A DNA stretch of 64,000 nt from assembly GCF_018294505.1 (NCBI RefSeq), contig NC_057795.1, positions 234,729,035 to 234,793,034 of the forward strand, read 5' to 3'. Source of the DNA: Triticum aestivum (Eukaryota; Streptophyta; Magnoliopsida; Poales; Poaceae). Position numbers and translations under genes: made by a program. Under the pieces are notes generated by a model. The model was not told the DNA's origin and ran no database searches. It saw only the letters and a program-made list of their open reading frames with translations. Shown one piece after another: positions 55,113-64,000 of this stretch (within the stretch, counting starts at the first letter, position 1; each line of letters opens with the position of its first letter).

Positions 55113-57170
55113 ATGCTCTAATAATGATGATCATCACACTTTTATTGATTACAACATATGAATTACAACTCAAAACTAGAACAAGATATGACTCTATATG
55201 AATGCCTCCGACGGTGTACCAGGATGGTGCAATGAATCAAGAGTGTCATGTATGAAAATTTATGCATGGTGGCTTTGCCACAAATACGATGTCAACTACA
55301 TGATCATGCAATGGCAATATGACAAAAGTAATGTATATCACGATGATAAACGGAACGGTGGAAAGTTGCATGGCAATATATCTCGGAATGGCTATGGAAA
55401 TGCCATAATAGGTAGGTATGGTGGCTGTTTTGAGGAAGATATAAGGAGGTTTATGTGTGATAGAGCGTATCGTATCACGGGGTTTGGATGCACCGGCGAA
55501 GTTTGCACCAACTCTCAAGGTGAGAAAGGGCAATGCACGGTACTGAAGAGGCTAGCAATGGTGGAAAGGTAAAAGCGCGTATAATCCATGGACTCAACAT
55601 TAGTCAAAAGAACTCATATACTTATTGCAAAATTTAGAAGTCATCAAAAACCAAGCAGTACGTGCATGCTCCTAGAGGGATAGATTGGTAGGAAAAAACC
55701 ATCGCTCGTCCCCGACCGCCACTCATAAGGATGCACAATCCAAGTACACTTCATGTTTCAAATTTGTTACACAACTTTAACCATACGTGCATGCTACGAG
55801 ACTTGCTAACTTCAACACAAGCATTCTTTAAATTCATAATCACCCAACTAGCATGACTTTAATATCACTACCTCCATATCTCAAAACAATTATCAAGTAT
55901 CAAATTGATCATAGCATCCAATTCACTTCCTATGATAGTTTTTATTATACCCAACTTGGATGCCTACCTTTCTAGGACCAATTTTATAACCATAGCAAAT
56001 ACCATGCTGTTCTAAAAGACTCTCAAAATAATATAAGTGAAGCATGAGAGACTAGCAATTTCTACAAAATTAAGCCACCACCGTGCTCTAAAAGATATAA
56101 GTGAAGCACTGGAGCAAAAACTATCTAGCTCAAAAGATATAAGTGAAGCACATAGAGTATTCTAATAAATTTCAATCAAGTAGGCTTCTCCCAAAAAGGT
56201 GTGTACAACAAGGATGATTTTGGAAAACTAAAAAGCAAATACTAATATCATACACGACACTCCAAGCAAAACACATATCATGTGGCGAATAAAAAAATAG
56301 CTCTAAGTAAAGTTACCAATGAACGAAGACGAATGAGGGGATGCCTTCCCGGGGCATCCCTAAGCTTAGGCTTTTGGATATTATTGAACATCTTGGGGTG
56401 CCATGGGCATCCCCAATCTTAGGCTTTTGCCACTCCTTATTCCATAGTCCATCAAATCTTTACCCAAAACTTGAAAACTTCACAACACAAAACTCAACAG
56501 GAAATCTCATAAGCTCCGTTAGTGAAAGAAAAGAAAACCACTACATAAGTTACTGTAATGAACTCATTCTTTATTTATATTGGTGTTAAACCTACTGTAT
56601 TCCCACTTCTCTATGGTTCATACCACTTAATACTAGCCATAGATGCATCAAAATAAGCAAACAACACACGAAAGGCAGAATCTGTCAAAAACAGAACAGT
56701 CTGTAGAAATCTGTAACTAACGCAAACTTCTGAAACTGTAAAAATCCTACCAAAATAGGTTGTCCTGGGAAATTTGTCTATTGATCAGCAGCAAAATGAA
56801 TCAACGCAAACTCACGTTCCTGTGATTTAAAAAAACTAATTTCGTGCGTGCAAAGTTTCTGTTTTTCAGCAGAATCAAATTAACTATCACCATAGGTTAT
56901 CCTATAGGTCCTACTTGGCACAAACACTAATTAAAACATAAAAACACATCTAAACAGAAGGTAGATGCAAAATTTATTACTAAAGAGAAACAAAAACAAA
57001 AAACACAAATAAAATTGGGTTGCCTCCCAACTACCGCTATCGTTTAACGCCCCTAGCTAGGCATGAAAGCGAAGATAGATCTAGGTAGTGCCATAATAAT
57101 AAGATAGATCTTGAAAGCTCATCTCATATTCTCTATGTTCAGCAGCAAGTTTTCTTTGTGGCAAGCAAAA

Positions 57171-57905
57171 TTAATCAAAAGGGCTAAATTTAGCGGGACA
57201 AAAGTCCCCAAGATCAATCACGGGAGGAACGGGTTCCTCCTTTGGCCCTTCATAATGCACAACTAATTCATCACTATAAGCATTCTTTTGGCAAAATTTC
57301 GTGAGCCTATACTCAAGACAGTATCCTAGCTCATTGTTTTGAAGAGCGAAATCATTATTAAGTTTGGAAATTCTATCAACTAGGACATTGGTAGGAACCT
57401 TTTTTCTAAGGTTTTCATTGAAAGCAACATAGTCTGAAGATTGAAAACGCCTAATTTCCTCTTGATCAAAGAGGATCGCCTCTATGGGAGGACGACCGTC
57501 GTCCACCCTATAGTGCGCAAAGATTTCTTTGGCCTCTCTTATTATAAATCTAGACAAAAATATAGTAACAGCGCGCTTAACAGAAGAATGCTCAATATTA
57601 GAAAATTCTAGGAAAATTCTTTGAATGCAAGGATGCATATGCATAAATTGTCTTTCAAGTTCAACTACAAGCATAGCGATAGCATCCGCAAGACTACTAG
57701 TTCTATGAAGAATAGAACCACCCATGGAAGGTAAAGCACCGGCATAAGTAAAGAAATCTTGAATAACACCTTTTCCAATAATGTTACCATTACCGATTCG
57801 AAACTTTTTAGTATGCAAGATAGGGGGTTCTTCAGCCGGAGCCTCAGAATTTTCCATGTTATCATTATTGTCCATATCGACGATAATCTCCCCAATTTCA
57901 GACAT
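57171..57905 (-). CDS. Internal protein of Sabrina-like element H, 244 residues, intact
   Basis: ATG at 57905 (MSEIGEIIVDMDNNDNMENS) to a stop at 57171, no interruption; an open frame extends 11 codons upstream without ATG. The N-terminus is acidic and Asn-rich. The middle is helical and hydrophobic (SLADAIAMLVVELERQFMHM, VKRAVTIFLSRFIIREAKEI) and then charged (FDQEEIRRFQSSDYVAFNEN). The C-terminus is YCLEYRLTKFCQKNAYSDEL and PPVIDLGDF. There is no CCHC knuckle, protease or RT signature. It sits where gag belongs, about 190 bases after the PBS, so it may be a gag substitute or packaging protein. I recognise the general protein type from Triticeae non-autonomous elements but know of no assigned function. 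Confidence 0.65.
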   Translation of the reverse strand: MSEIGEIIVDMDNNDNMENSEAPAEEPPILHTKKFRIGNGNIIGKGVIQDFFTYAGALPSMGGSILHRTSSLADAIAMLVVELERQFMHMHPCIQRIFLEFSNIEHSSVKRAVTIFLSRFIIREAKEIFAHYRVDDGRPPIEAILFDQEEIRRFQSSDYVAFNENLRKKVPTNVLVDRISKLNNDFALQNNELGYCLEYRLTKFCQKNAYSDELVVHYEGPKEEPVPPVIDLGDFCPAKFSPFD

Positions 57906-58095
57906 AATGGAAAACAAAAGCAAGGAAGAAGAAGGCAAGCGAAAGAAAGAGAGGAGATTGGGAAAGAGAGGGCGAATAAAACGGCAAGGGTGAAGTGAGG
58001 GAGAGGAAAACGAGAGGCAAATGGCAAATAATGTAAATGCGAGGGAGATGAGTTTGTGATGGGTACTTGGTATGTCTTGACTTGAGCGAAGACCT

Positions 58096-58116
58096 CCCCG
58101 GCAACGGTGCCAGAAA
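58096..58116 (-). promoter_or_regulatory. Primer-binding site of element H
   Basis: Minus TTTCTGGCACCGTTGCCGGGG, one base from the TTCTGGCGCCGTTGCCGGGG site of Gypsy-A, seven bases inside the LTR end. Confidence 0.8.
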
Positions 58117-58123
58117 TCCTTCT

Positions 58124-59434
58124 TGCTTTGTCCTGAGCTTGTGTTGGTTTTCCTTGAAGAGGAAAGGGTGATGCACGAATAGTAGCATAAGTGTTTCCCT
58201 CAGTTTTTGAGAACCAAGGTATCAATCCAGTAGGAGGCTCCTCAAAAGTCCCACGCACCTACACAAACAAACAAAGAACTCGCAACCAATGCTATAAAGG
58301 GGTTGTCAATCCCTTCACGGCCACTTGCGAAAGTGAGATCTGATAGAGATAGTATGATAAGATAAATATATTTTTGGTATTTTATAATATAGATGCAAAA
58401 AGTAAAGATGCAAATAAAAGTATATTGAAAGCTTATATGATAAAAGATAGACCCCGGGGCCATAGGTTTCACTAGTGGCTTCTCTCAAGATAGCATAAGT
58501 ATTACGGTGGGTGAACAAATTACTATCGAGCAATTGGTAGAAAAGCGAATAATTATGAGATTATCTAGGCATGATCATGTATATAGGCATCACGTCCGTG
58601 ACAAGTAGACCGACTCCTGCCTGCATCTACTACTATTACTCCACACATTGATCGCCATCCAGCATGCATCTAGAGTATTAAGTTCATAAGAACAGAGTAA
58701 CGCATTAAGAAATATGACATGATGTAGAGGGATAAACTCAAGCAATATGATATAAACCCCATCTTTTAATCCTCGATAGCAACAATACAATACATGCCTT
58801 GCAACCCCTGCTGTCACTGGGTAAGGACACCGCAAGATTGAACCCAAAGCTAAGCACTTCTCCCATGGCAAGAAAGATCAATCTAGTAGGCCAAACCAAA
58901 CTGATAATTCGAAGAGACTTGCAAAGATAACTCAATCATACATAAAATAATTCAGAGGAGATTCAAATATTTCTCATAGATAAACTTGATCATAAACCCA
59001 CAATTCATCGGATCTCGACAAACGCACCGCAAAAAAAGAGTTACATCAAATAGATCTCCACAAGAGAGGGGGAGAACATGGTATTGAGATCCAAAAAGAG
59101 AGAAGAAGCCATCTAGCTACTAACTATGGACCTAAGGTCTGTGGTAAACTACTCACAACTCATCGGAGGGGCTATGGTGTTGATCTAGAAGCCCTCCATG
59201 GTCGATTCCCCCTCCGGCGGAGCGTCGTTGAAGGCTCCAAGATGGGACCTCGCGAATACAGAAGGTTACGGTGGTGGAAATTGTTTTTCGGTGGCTCCCT
59301 GGATGTTTTCGGGTTACGTGGGTATATATAGGAGGAAGAAGTAGGTCAGTGGCTGCCCGAGGGGCCCACGACACAGTGGGCGCGCCCTCCTATCTCCTGG
59401 CCACCTCGATCGCTTCTTGACTTGCACTCCAAGT
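58124..59434 (-). repeat. 5' LTR of element H, truncated by element I
   Basis: Pairs with 52627-54157; contains TATA CCTATATATACCC on minus (about 59323-59331). About 220 bases of U3 including the TGATACGTC start are missing at 59434/59435. Confidence 0.9.
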
Positions 59435-59689
59435 TGTAACACCCCAAAAAATTTAACCATGATTTGTTTATTAAAATCTTGCCAGGGAATTAAATTTTTA
59501 TTTTCTGGATTTTCTTTTGATTTCAGAACCCCTCTTTTCTTTAATATTGTGGAGTTTTCACCCCAAGTAAAAACTTTTCAAAAATATTGTCGGACTTATA
59601 TACCCTCTCAAGAAAACATTTCTTTTATCAGTGGGATTATTTATATAATTATTTTCCCCTGAGCTCTATTTCTTAAAAACTGATTTTTA

Positions 59690-60055
59690 TAAGCTTTGGA
59701 GCCTCTTTTACACTACAACCCTTTGATAAATTTATTTAAAAATCCCACCAAAATTTGGGGATGTCATGTGATGTTCCTAAATCACTTTTATGCAAAATAT
59801 CCTTTAGTCATTTGGAAATTTTGAGCTTTATCCCAAGTTTTCAAATCTGGTCTAGTTGCACTTTTGCACTACAACCTATTTATATATTTCTTTAAAACTT
59901 TCACCAAAATTAGGGGATGTTAGTAGGAGTATATTATTCATGTTTGTGCAAAAACCCACTAATGTTCTTTGAAAATTCTGAGCAAATCATCCTCTTTTGC
60001 TCTCTGGTCCAGTTTAGCATTTTCTACTGCAACCATATTTTGACTTGCCCTTTTT
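59690..60055. repeat. Diverged tandem repeats of about 130-150 bp
   Basis: TTTTACACTACAACCC, TTTTGCACTACAACC and TTTCTACTGCAACC open three successive units that also share CCACCAAAAT-TTGGGGATGT and CAAAATATCC/CAAAAACCCA blocks. Confidence 0.65.
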
Positions 60056-60864
60056 CCCATGATTCTTTTTCCTGCTTATAGACCACCCTACAAAACCCTT
60101 AAGTCCAGAAGAGTGAACCCATTGGAGTATTTTTGGTCCATGAAACTATGCCCTTTTCTTTCTGTCCAGAATTGGTTTTCTCAAAAACTTGCACTAACAA
60201 GTTTCTGTTTTTGCCAAACTAACCTTGCCAACCTCTTCATCACCTAAAGAGACTATGTTCTGGAGTTTTTGGCCACCCCAAGAGTTGCCTAGATGCCCTT
60301 GGCATTTTGTCAAGCACCTTGTGTGCATGGTCAGATTTGACATAATTTTTAGTTTGCACACTGGACCTGCTTGCTTTGCCTAACCACCATGTCCACTAAA
60401 CTCCTATCTACCACTAACCTAGGCCTGTTTACTACAAGCATCATTCGAGCTCTCTAACACGCGCTGGCATATCGCCGAGCACCTGGCGTGCGTGCGCTGG
60501 GCGCGCCCAGAGCGCGCGTTTTGCACGTGCGTGCGCCCGAGTCGCCGCGTCGCGTCCCTGGCCTTTGCTCGCCTGCAGAGCCACGCCCGTCCTCATCCAC
60601 TCACCAGAACACTCCAGGCCGCCCCTGGAGCCCCACAGCGCCGCCGGCAGGTCGGCCATGGCGGCTAGCGGCCGGCCACAGTGGGCTCCTGCCATGGACG
60701 GTGCCGCCCGAGCCATACGCACGCGCCAGCTGCCCCTGGAACAGCTCGAGCTCATCAACGAGCTCGTCTGCTAGAGCACACCGTCGCCACGTCGCCCTGC
60801 AGCTACAGAACGACGGTTCACCGTCGATCTTATCTCCGGCCACCGCAGAACCGACCTCAACCGC

Positions 60865-60874
60865 CTATAAAAGG
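60865..60874 (+). promoter_or_regulatory. TATA box in element I
   Basis: CTATAAAAGG in a GC-rich context about 1.43 kb from the LTR start, the strongest TATA match in this region; transcription start would be expected about 30 bases downstream. Confidence 0.6.
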
Positions 60875-63177
60875 AGCTCCGAGCCCATCCGGACACCCAG
60901 GCAACCTCATGCCATCCCCCTAGGGCCCCCACAGCCAGCAGTTGACGGCGGGAGGCCGTCTTCCTCGCCTCCGGCCAGTTCGGCCGCCGCCACTCTCCGG
61001 CTCCGTTCGTCGCGAGCAGGCCCTCCCCCGTCCATCTAGCACCACCACCTGACTCCCCTTGACCGTGCGGAGCTGCCCAGCCTCTCAAACACGCCCCTGG
61101 AACCACCGTAGCGCGAAGCCCCAATTCACCCGAAGCTGTCGTCCGCCGCGGAGCTCGCCGCCGGCGACTCCCTCCACCCCCACCAACCTAGCGACCACCG
61201 GGAGGACCGCCCTGGACTGGCGGATCCATCCCTGCCCTCCGGAGCCCGCGAGGAGCCGCCAATCGCCGGCGTCGATCGCCGGAGCCCCGCCTCTGTTCGG
61301 CCAGAGGAGGAAGGAGGCAGGGGCGACTGGTCAAACCTGACCAGTGTCCCAAGGGACCCACTGTCATTGACCACGGGCCGGTCCACGCTGGCGTAAGTGG
61401 AGGCGTAAACTCAAAGTACGTCTCCTATGTGTATCTATTCGAAACTTTTTTTTTCTTTTTCTGTTCTATTTAAAAACAGAAAATTGACTAAACTTTGACT
61501 GGCTATAACTTTTTAAATATAACTCCAAATGAGTTGATTCTTTTTCCTACCTCTCTCAAATTTCACCTAGTTTATTTTAAGAGTTATTTCAAAAATAATT
61601 AGGAAAACTTTTTGTACTGTTTTTAAAGTTGGTGTTAATATGAATATTTTCAAAAATAGGATTTGTTGGAGAGAGAAGAAAACTTTCAAAAGTTTTGGAA
61701 TGCACCCTACCTCTCCACAACTTGAAGGTAAGCATTCTGAACCCTAGCATAATATTGTCGTGTGTTGTTTGATACGGTTACAACACCCCTTGTCTCAGAT
61801 TTTTCGTTATTTTATGAGATGATATGAACATACTCATAAGTGCATATTGATGATTCCGTGCTACTGAAATTTGATACATTGTGTAGTAATCACCCTCGTA
61901 TGCCTTTCATGCATACCGGAAGGAAGCCGGGAAAGTCTCTGTCTTGGGTAGACATGAGCTTGTCCCTATGTGACGTCCGGATACTTAAGCTACAGTAACC
62001 TCTGCTAATGATACCATGTCACCACGATTACTGTTGTTAATCTCGTGAAGTTTCAAATCCTGTTCGAAGTCAAAATTCAGAATCAAGTCAAATTATAGAA
62101 GTTTTCAACTGTCAAAACTAAAATGATCATAATGTTTCAAATATTCCATAACTAATTATGGTGGTGAACCAACATTTTTACAATGTGGTTTAATGCCCTA
62201 TAGTAATTAAAACAGCGGCTAAAACTAATAATTTGGTTGCTTTTAAAATTATAAAATACTAAACTAATATTATTTAACTACTAAACTAATTTTTGGCAGT
62301 AGCATATTAAGTAACACTAATTTAGGTTAAGTTTACGTATTTACTGAAGCTAAGATAAATAGAAAATAAAATAGGAAAACGATAAACAGAAAAGAATAAA
62401 AGAAAACAAAAAAAAATGTAAGAAGATAAAACTTCCCCTCCCCTGGGCCTTGGCCCAGCTAGCTGGCCAGGCCAGCCCACCGCGCCCTCACCCCCCTCCT
62501 CTATTCACAGAGGAGGCGTGGACAGCGCCGATGGCCGCCACGGCCCAGGCCATCACCGTGGCGCCCATCCAGGCCCCCTCCGGTGCCTATACCTTCCCCC
62601 TGGACGCTCCTATCTCCCCCGGTCGAACCCTAGCTGCCACTTCTTTTCCCCTTGCGTCGTTGCTCGCTCCCCTGCACACACCCGAAGCTAAAGTCGCCGC
62701 GCCATCCTCACCGTCGTGGCCACCGTCGTCGCCTATGCGAGGGAAGACGTCCAGGAGGACCGCGACCGCCGGCTTCGTCCGTCCCGGGGATCAGCTCAAG
62801 CCGGGGCGGCTCGTACGCTCGCCACCGCCGTCTTCTTCATCACGTACATCGCCGGCGTCCATCATTGATTCCCACCGTTCCGGTCCACCTCCGGCCTCCC
62901 CAAGCTCGTCATCTGCACCGCGGTGAGCTCCTCCTCCATTCCTCGTCCTTTTACGCTCGATCCGTTGCCTTAGCCGTCGTCCCCGAGCTCGTCCGAGTTC
63001 CTGCGTACGTGTACGCGTACGTGCAGTAGCTACTCCTGCTGCTGCCTGCGCCGCGCCCATGAGCCCCCAGCCGCATCGGCTCCATGCACACGCCCTGCAC
63101 CTGCCTCCGCCCGACGACGACGCTGCCGCACTTGCCCCGCGCCCACCGTAGCCGCGCCATGCTTGCCCCGCTGGTGC

Positions 63178-63390
63178 CTTTGCCGTTGTTGCTGCTGCGT
63201 TGCTAGCTGCTTGCTACTGCTGTTGCTGCTTGCAAGTTTGCTCTGCGCCTTGCCGCTACTGCTCTCTGCTCCTTGCCGCTGCTTATAGGCTACTGTTGCT
63301 CCCTCCTCCTCCTTATAGCGCTGATGCTTGCTGCTACTACTGCATAGTGCTGTTGCTGCTCTGTAGTGCTCATGCGGCTGCTATTGCTGG
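63178..63390 (+). repeat. Imperfect GCT/TTGCTGC trinucleotide-rich tract
   Basis: Repeated TGCTGCT, TTGCTACTG and CTGTTGCTG words over about 200 bases, followed by a GGCCGTGGCCACGGCC palindrome at about 63391. No coding interpretation is supported. Confidence 0.7.
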
Positions 63391-64000
63391 TGGCCGTGGC
63401 CACGGCCATGGCCGTGTGTGTGCACGGCTATGCCACGGCCGACCCTTATTTAATTAGGCTAGGCTTAGTTAGTAGTAGTACTAGTTTAGTGCTAAGTTAG
63501 TCTAGTAGTAGATGACATGTAGGGCCCCATTAAATAGGTTAGGTTTATTTATTTGTTTAGGTAAATAGTCTATGACATGTGGGCCACACCCTGCCCTTTT
63601 GAAAAGTTGACTTGGTCAACTCGGATTAAAACAAATTAAAGTAAAACCAGAAATTTTAGAAATAGCCAAAACTTTAGAAAATCATAAAAAATAAACCGTA
63701 GCTCAGATGAAAAAGTTTTCTACATGAAAGTTGCTCAGAATTTTGAGACGAATCTGGATACGCCCTCTGTTCATCTGTCACACATCCCTAGCATAGCAAA
63801 CATTGAACTTTTCCCTCCGGTTCATCTGTCTAACAGACGACCGGAACCGGGAAAACTTTCCCGGATGTCTCCCCCTTCGCCAATATCGCCTATCGCTGCG
63901 TTAGAACACCTCTAGCTTCGCTTTTTGTCATGTTATGCATATGTTTGCTTGTATTTACTATTTCTTCCCCCTCTTCTCTCCGGTAGACCCTGAGACCGCT

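Larger units (their letters stand above)
54173..57170 (-). other. Non-coding 3' region of element H
   Basis: AT-rich, without a convincing ORF. It contains a near-tandem duplication (54866-54972), a pyrimidine-rich run on plus (54995-55112), the motif AAGATATAAGTGAAGCAC about three times (56035-56155) and two further PPT-like GGCATCCC(T/C)AA sites (near 56355 and 56406). This arrangement matches the long spacer expected in Sabrina-like elements. Confidence 0.55.
52627..59434 (-). mobile_element. Element H: Sabrina-like non-autonomous LTR retrotransposon
   Basis: 3' LTR 52627-54157, PPT 54158-54172, internal 54173-58123 with one 244-residue ORF on minus, PBS 58096-58116, 5' LTR from 58124, cut at 59434 by element I. 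No RT or integrase. The LTR ends and the internal ORF look like Triticeae Sabrina elements (recognition only). LTRs differ at about 14 of the first 310 aligned bases. Confidence 0.9.
59435..64000 (+). repeat. Element I: very long LTR starting TGTAACACCCC, runs out of the window
   Basis: TGTAACACCCCAAAAAATTT is a start I associate with long LTRs of Gypsy elements in grasses. The first 1 kb is AT-rich with diverged tandem repeats, then GC-rich with a strong TATA box at 60865-60874; the rest alternates AT-rich (61430-62430) and GC-rich (62430-63430) blocks. No LTR end, PBS or gag appears up to 64000, so this would be an LTR of at least 4.5 kb or an LTR plus leader. The GC-rich open frames (for example 60488-61039, 62450-62926) have no recognisable domains. 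Confidence 0.5.

Noticed and set aside
54976..55161. Phe-rich membrane-like small ORF
   Set aside because: Translation of a T/C-rich tract in a non-coding part of element H.
60488..61039. Possible GC-rich host gene
   Set aside because: Pro/Ser/Arg-rich frames are open on both strands as expected from GC-rich DNA, without a domain, and lie across an LTR TATA box.
62450..63029. Possible host exon
   Set aside because: Two overlapping frames are equally open, with low-complexity Ser/Pro/Arg composition and no domain; the region is within element I.

Overview
The window looks like repeat-rich intergenic DNA of a large grass genome. A member of the wheat tribe (wheat, goat-grass, barley) is most likely, because several LTR ends, primer-binding sites and internal proteins resemble known Triticeae families (Fatima-like, BARE/Angela-like, Sabrina-like, and a CACTA with GGCCCAT-rich subterminal repeats). 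I identify no host gene: essentially every base falls in a transposable element or a fragment of one. Family names are given from recognition only and are tentative; element boundaries rest on LTR ends, primer-binding sites (PBS), polypurine tracts (PPT) and target-site duplications (TSD) visible in the sequence.

Layout from left to right. 1-8395 (-): Fatima-like Ty3/Gypsy element with gag-AP-RT-RNaseH-IN remnants and an accessory, intron-containing ORF on the opposite strand (1-1891 +). It sits in 8396-9918 (-), a BARE/Angela-like LTR. That LTR sits in the 5' LTR of Gypsy-A (9919-12858 +; gag, AP, start of RT). Gypsy-A's RT is cut by a CACTA transposon (12859-17959; subterminal repeats and a TnpA-like gene on -). 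The CACTA is cut by Gypsy-B (17960-22250 and 46108-47791, +).

Gypsy-B's RT gene is split by element C (22251-46107; 1.0-kb LTRs, TSD CTTCT on both sides), a non-autonomous element with a structured leader, a short gag-like ORF and about 2.8 kb of orphan reading frame. C carries element D (25079-33645; TSD GTCTA; gag-protease only) in its leader and element E (34096-41134, minus orientation; no pol, but a long antisense coiled-coil ORF) in its gag-like ORF. Gypsy-B is then cut in its integrase region by element F (47792-50969, -), followed by a chain of truncating insertions: G (50970-52626, +, one LTR), H (52627-59434, -, Sabrina-like with an intact 244-residue ORF) and I (59435 to the window end, a very long LTR that starts TGTAACACCCC).

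Functionally these are parasites at different stages of decay. Gypsy-A, Gypsy-B and the Fatima-like element once encoded full replication machinery. C, D, E and H lack RT and integrase and must have moved using partners' enzymes. LTR pairs compared by eye differ by roughly 7% in C and D, about 5% in E and about 4-5% in H, which agrees with the nesting order. The most unusual content is: antisense accessory genes in two unrelated elements, the orphan ORF of C, a tRNA-Lys-like fossil in F, repeated regulatory-looking motifs (GACGTC array, leader hairpins, palindromic LTR ends), and a templated inverted insertion in the Fatima-like RNase H region.
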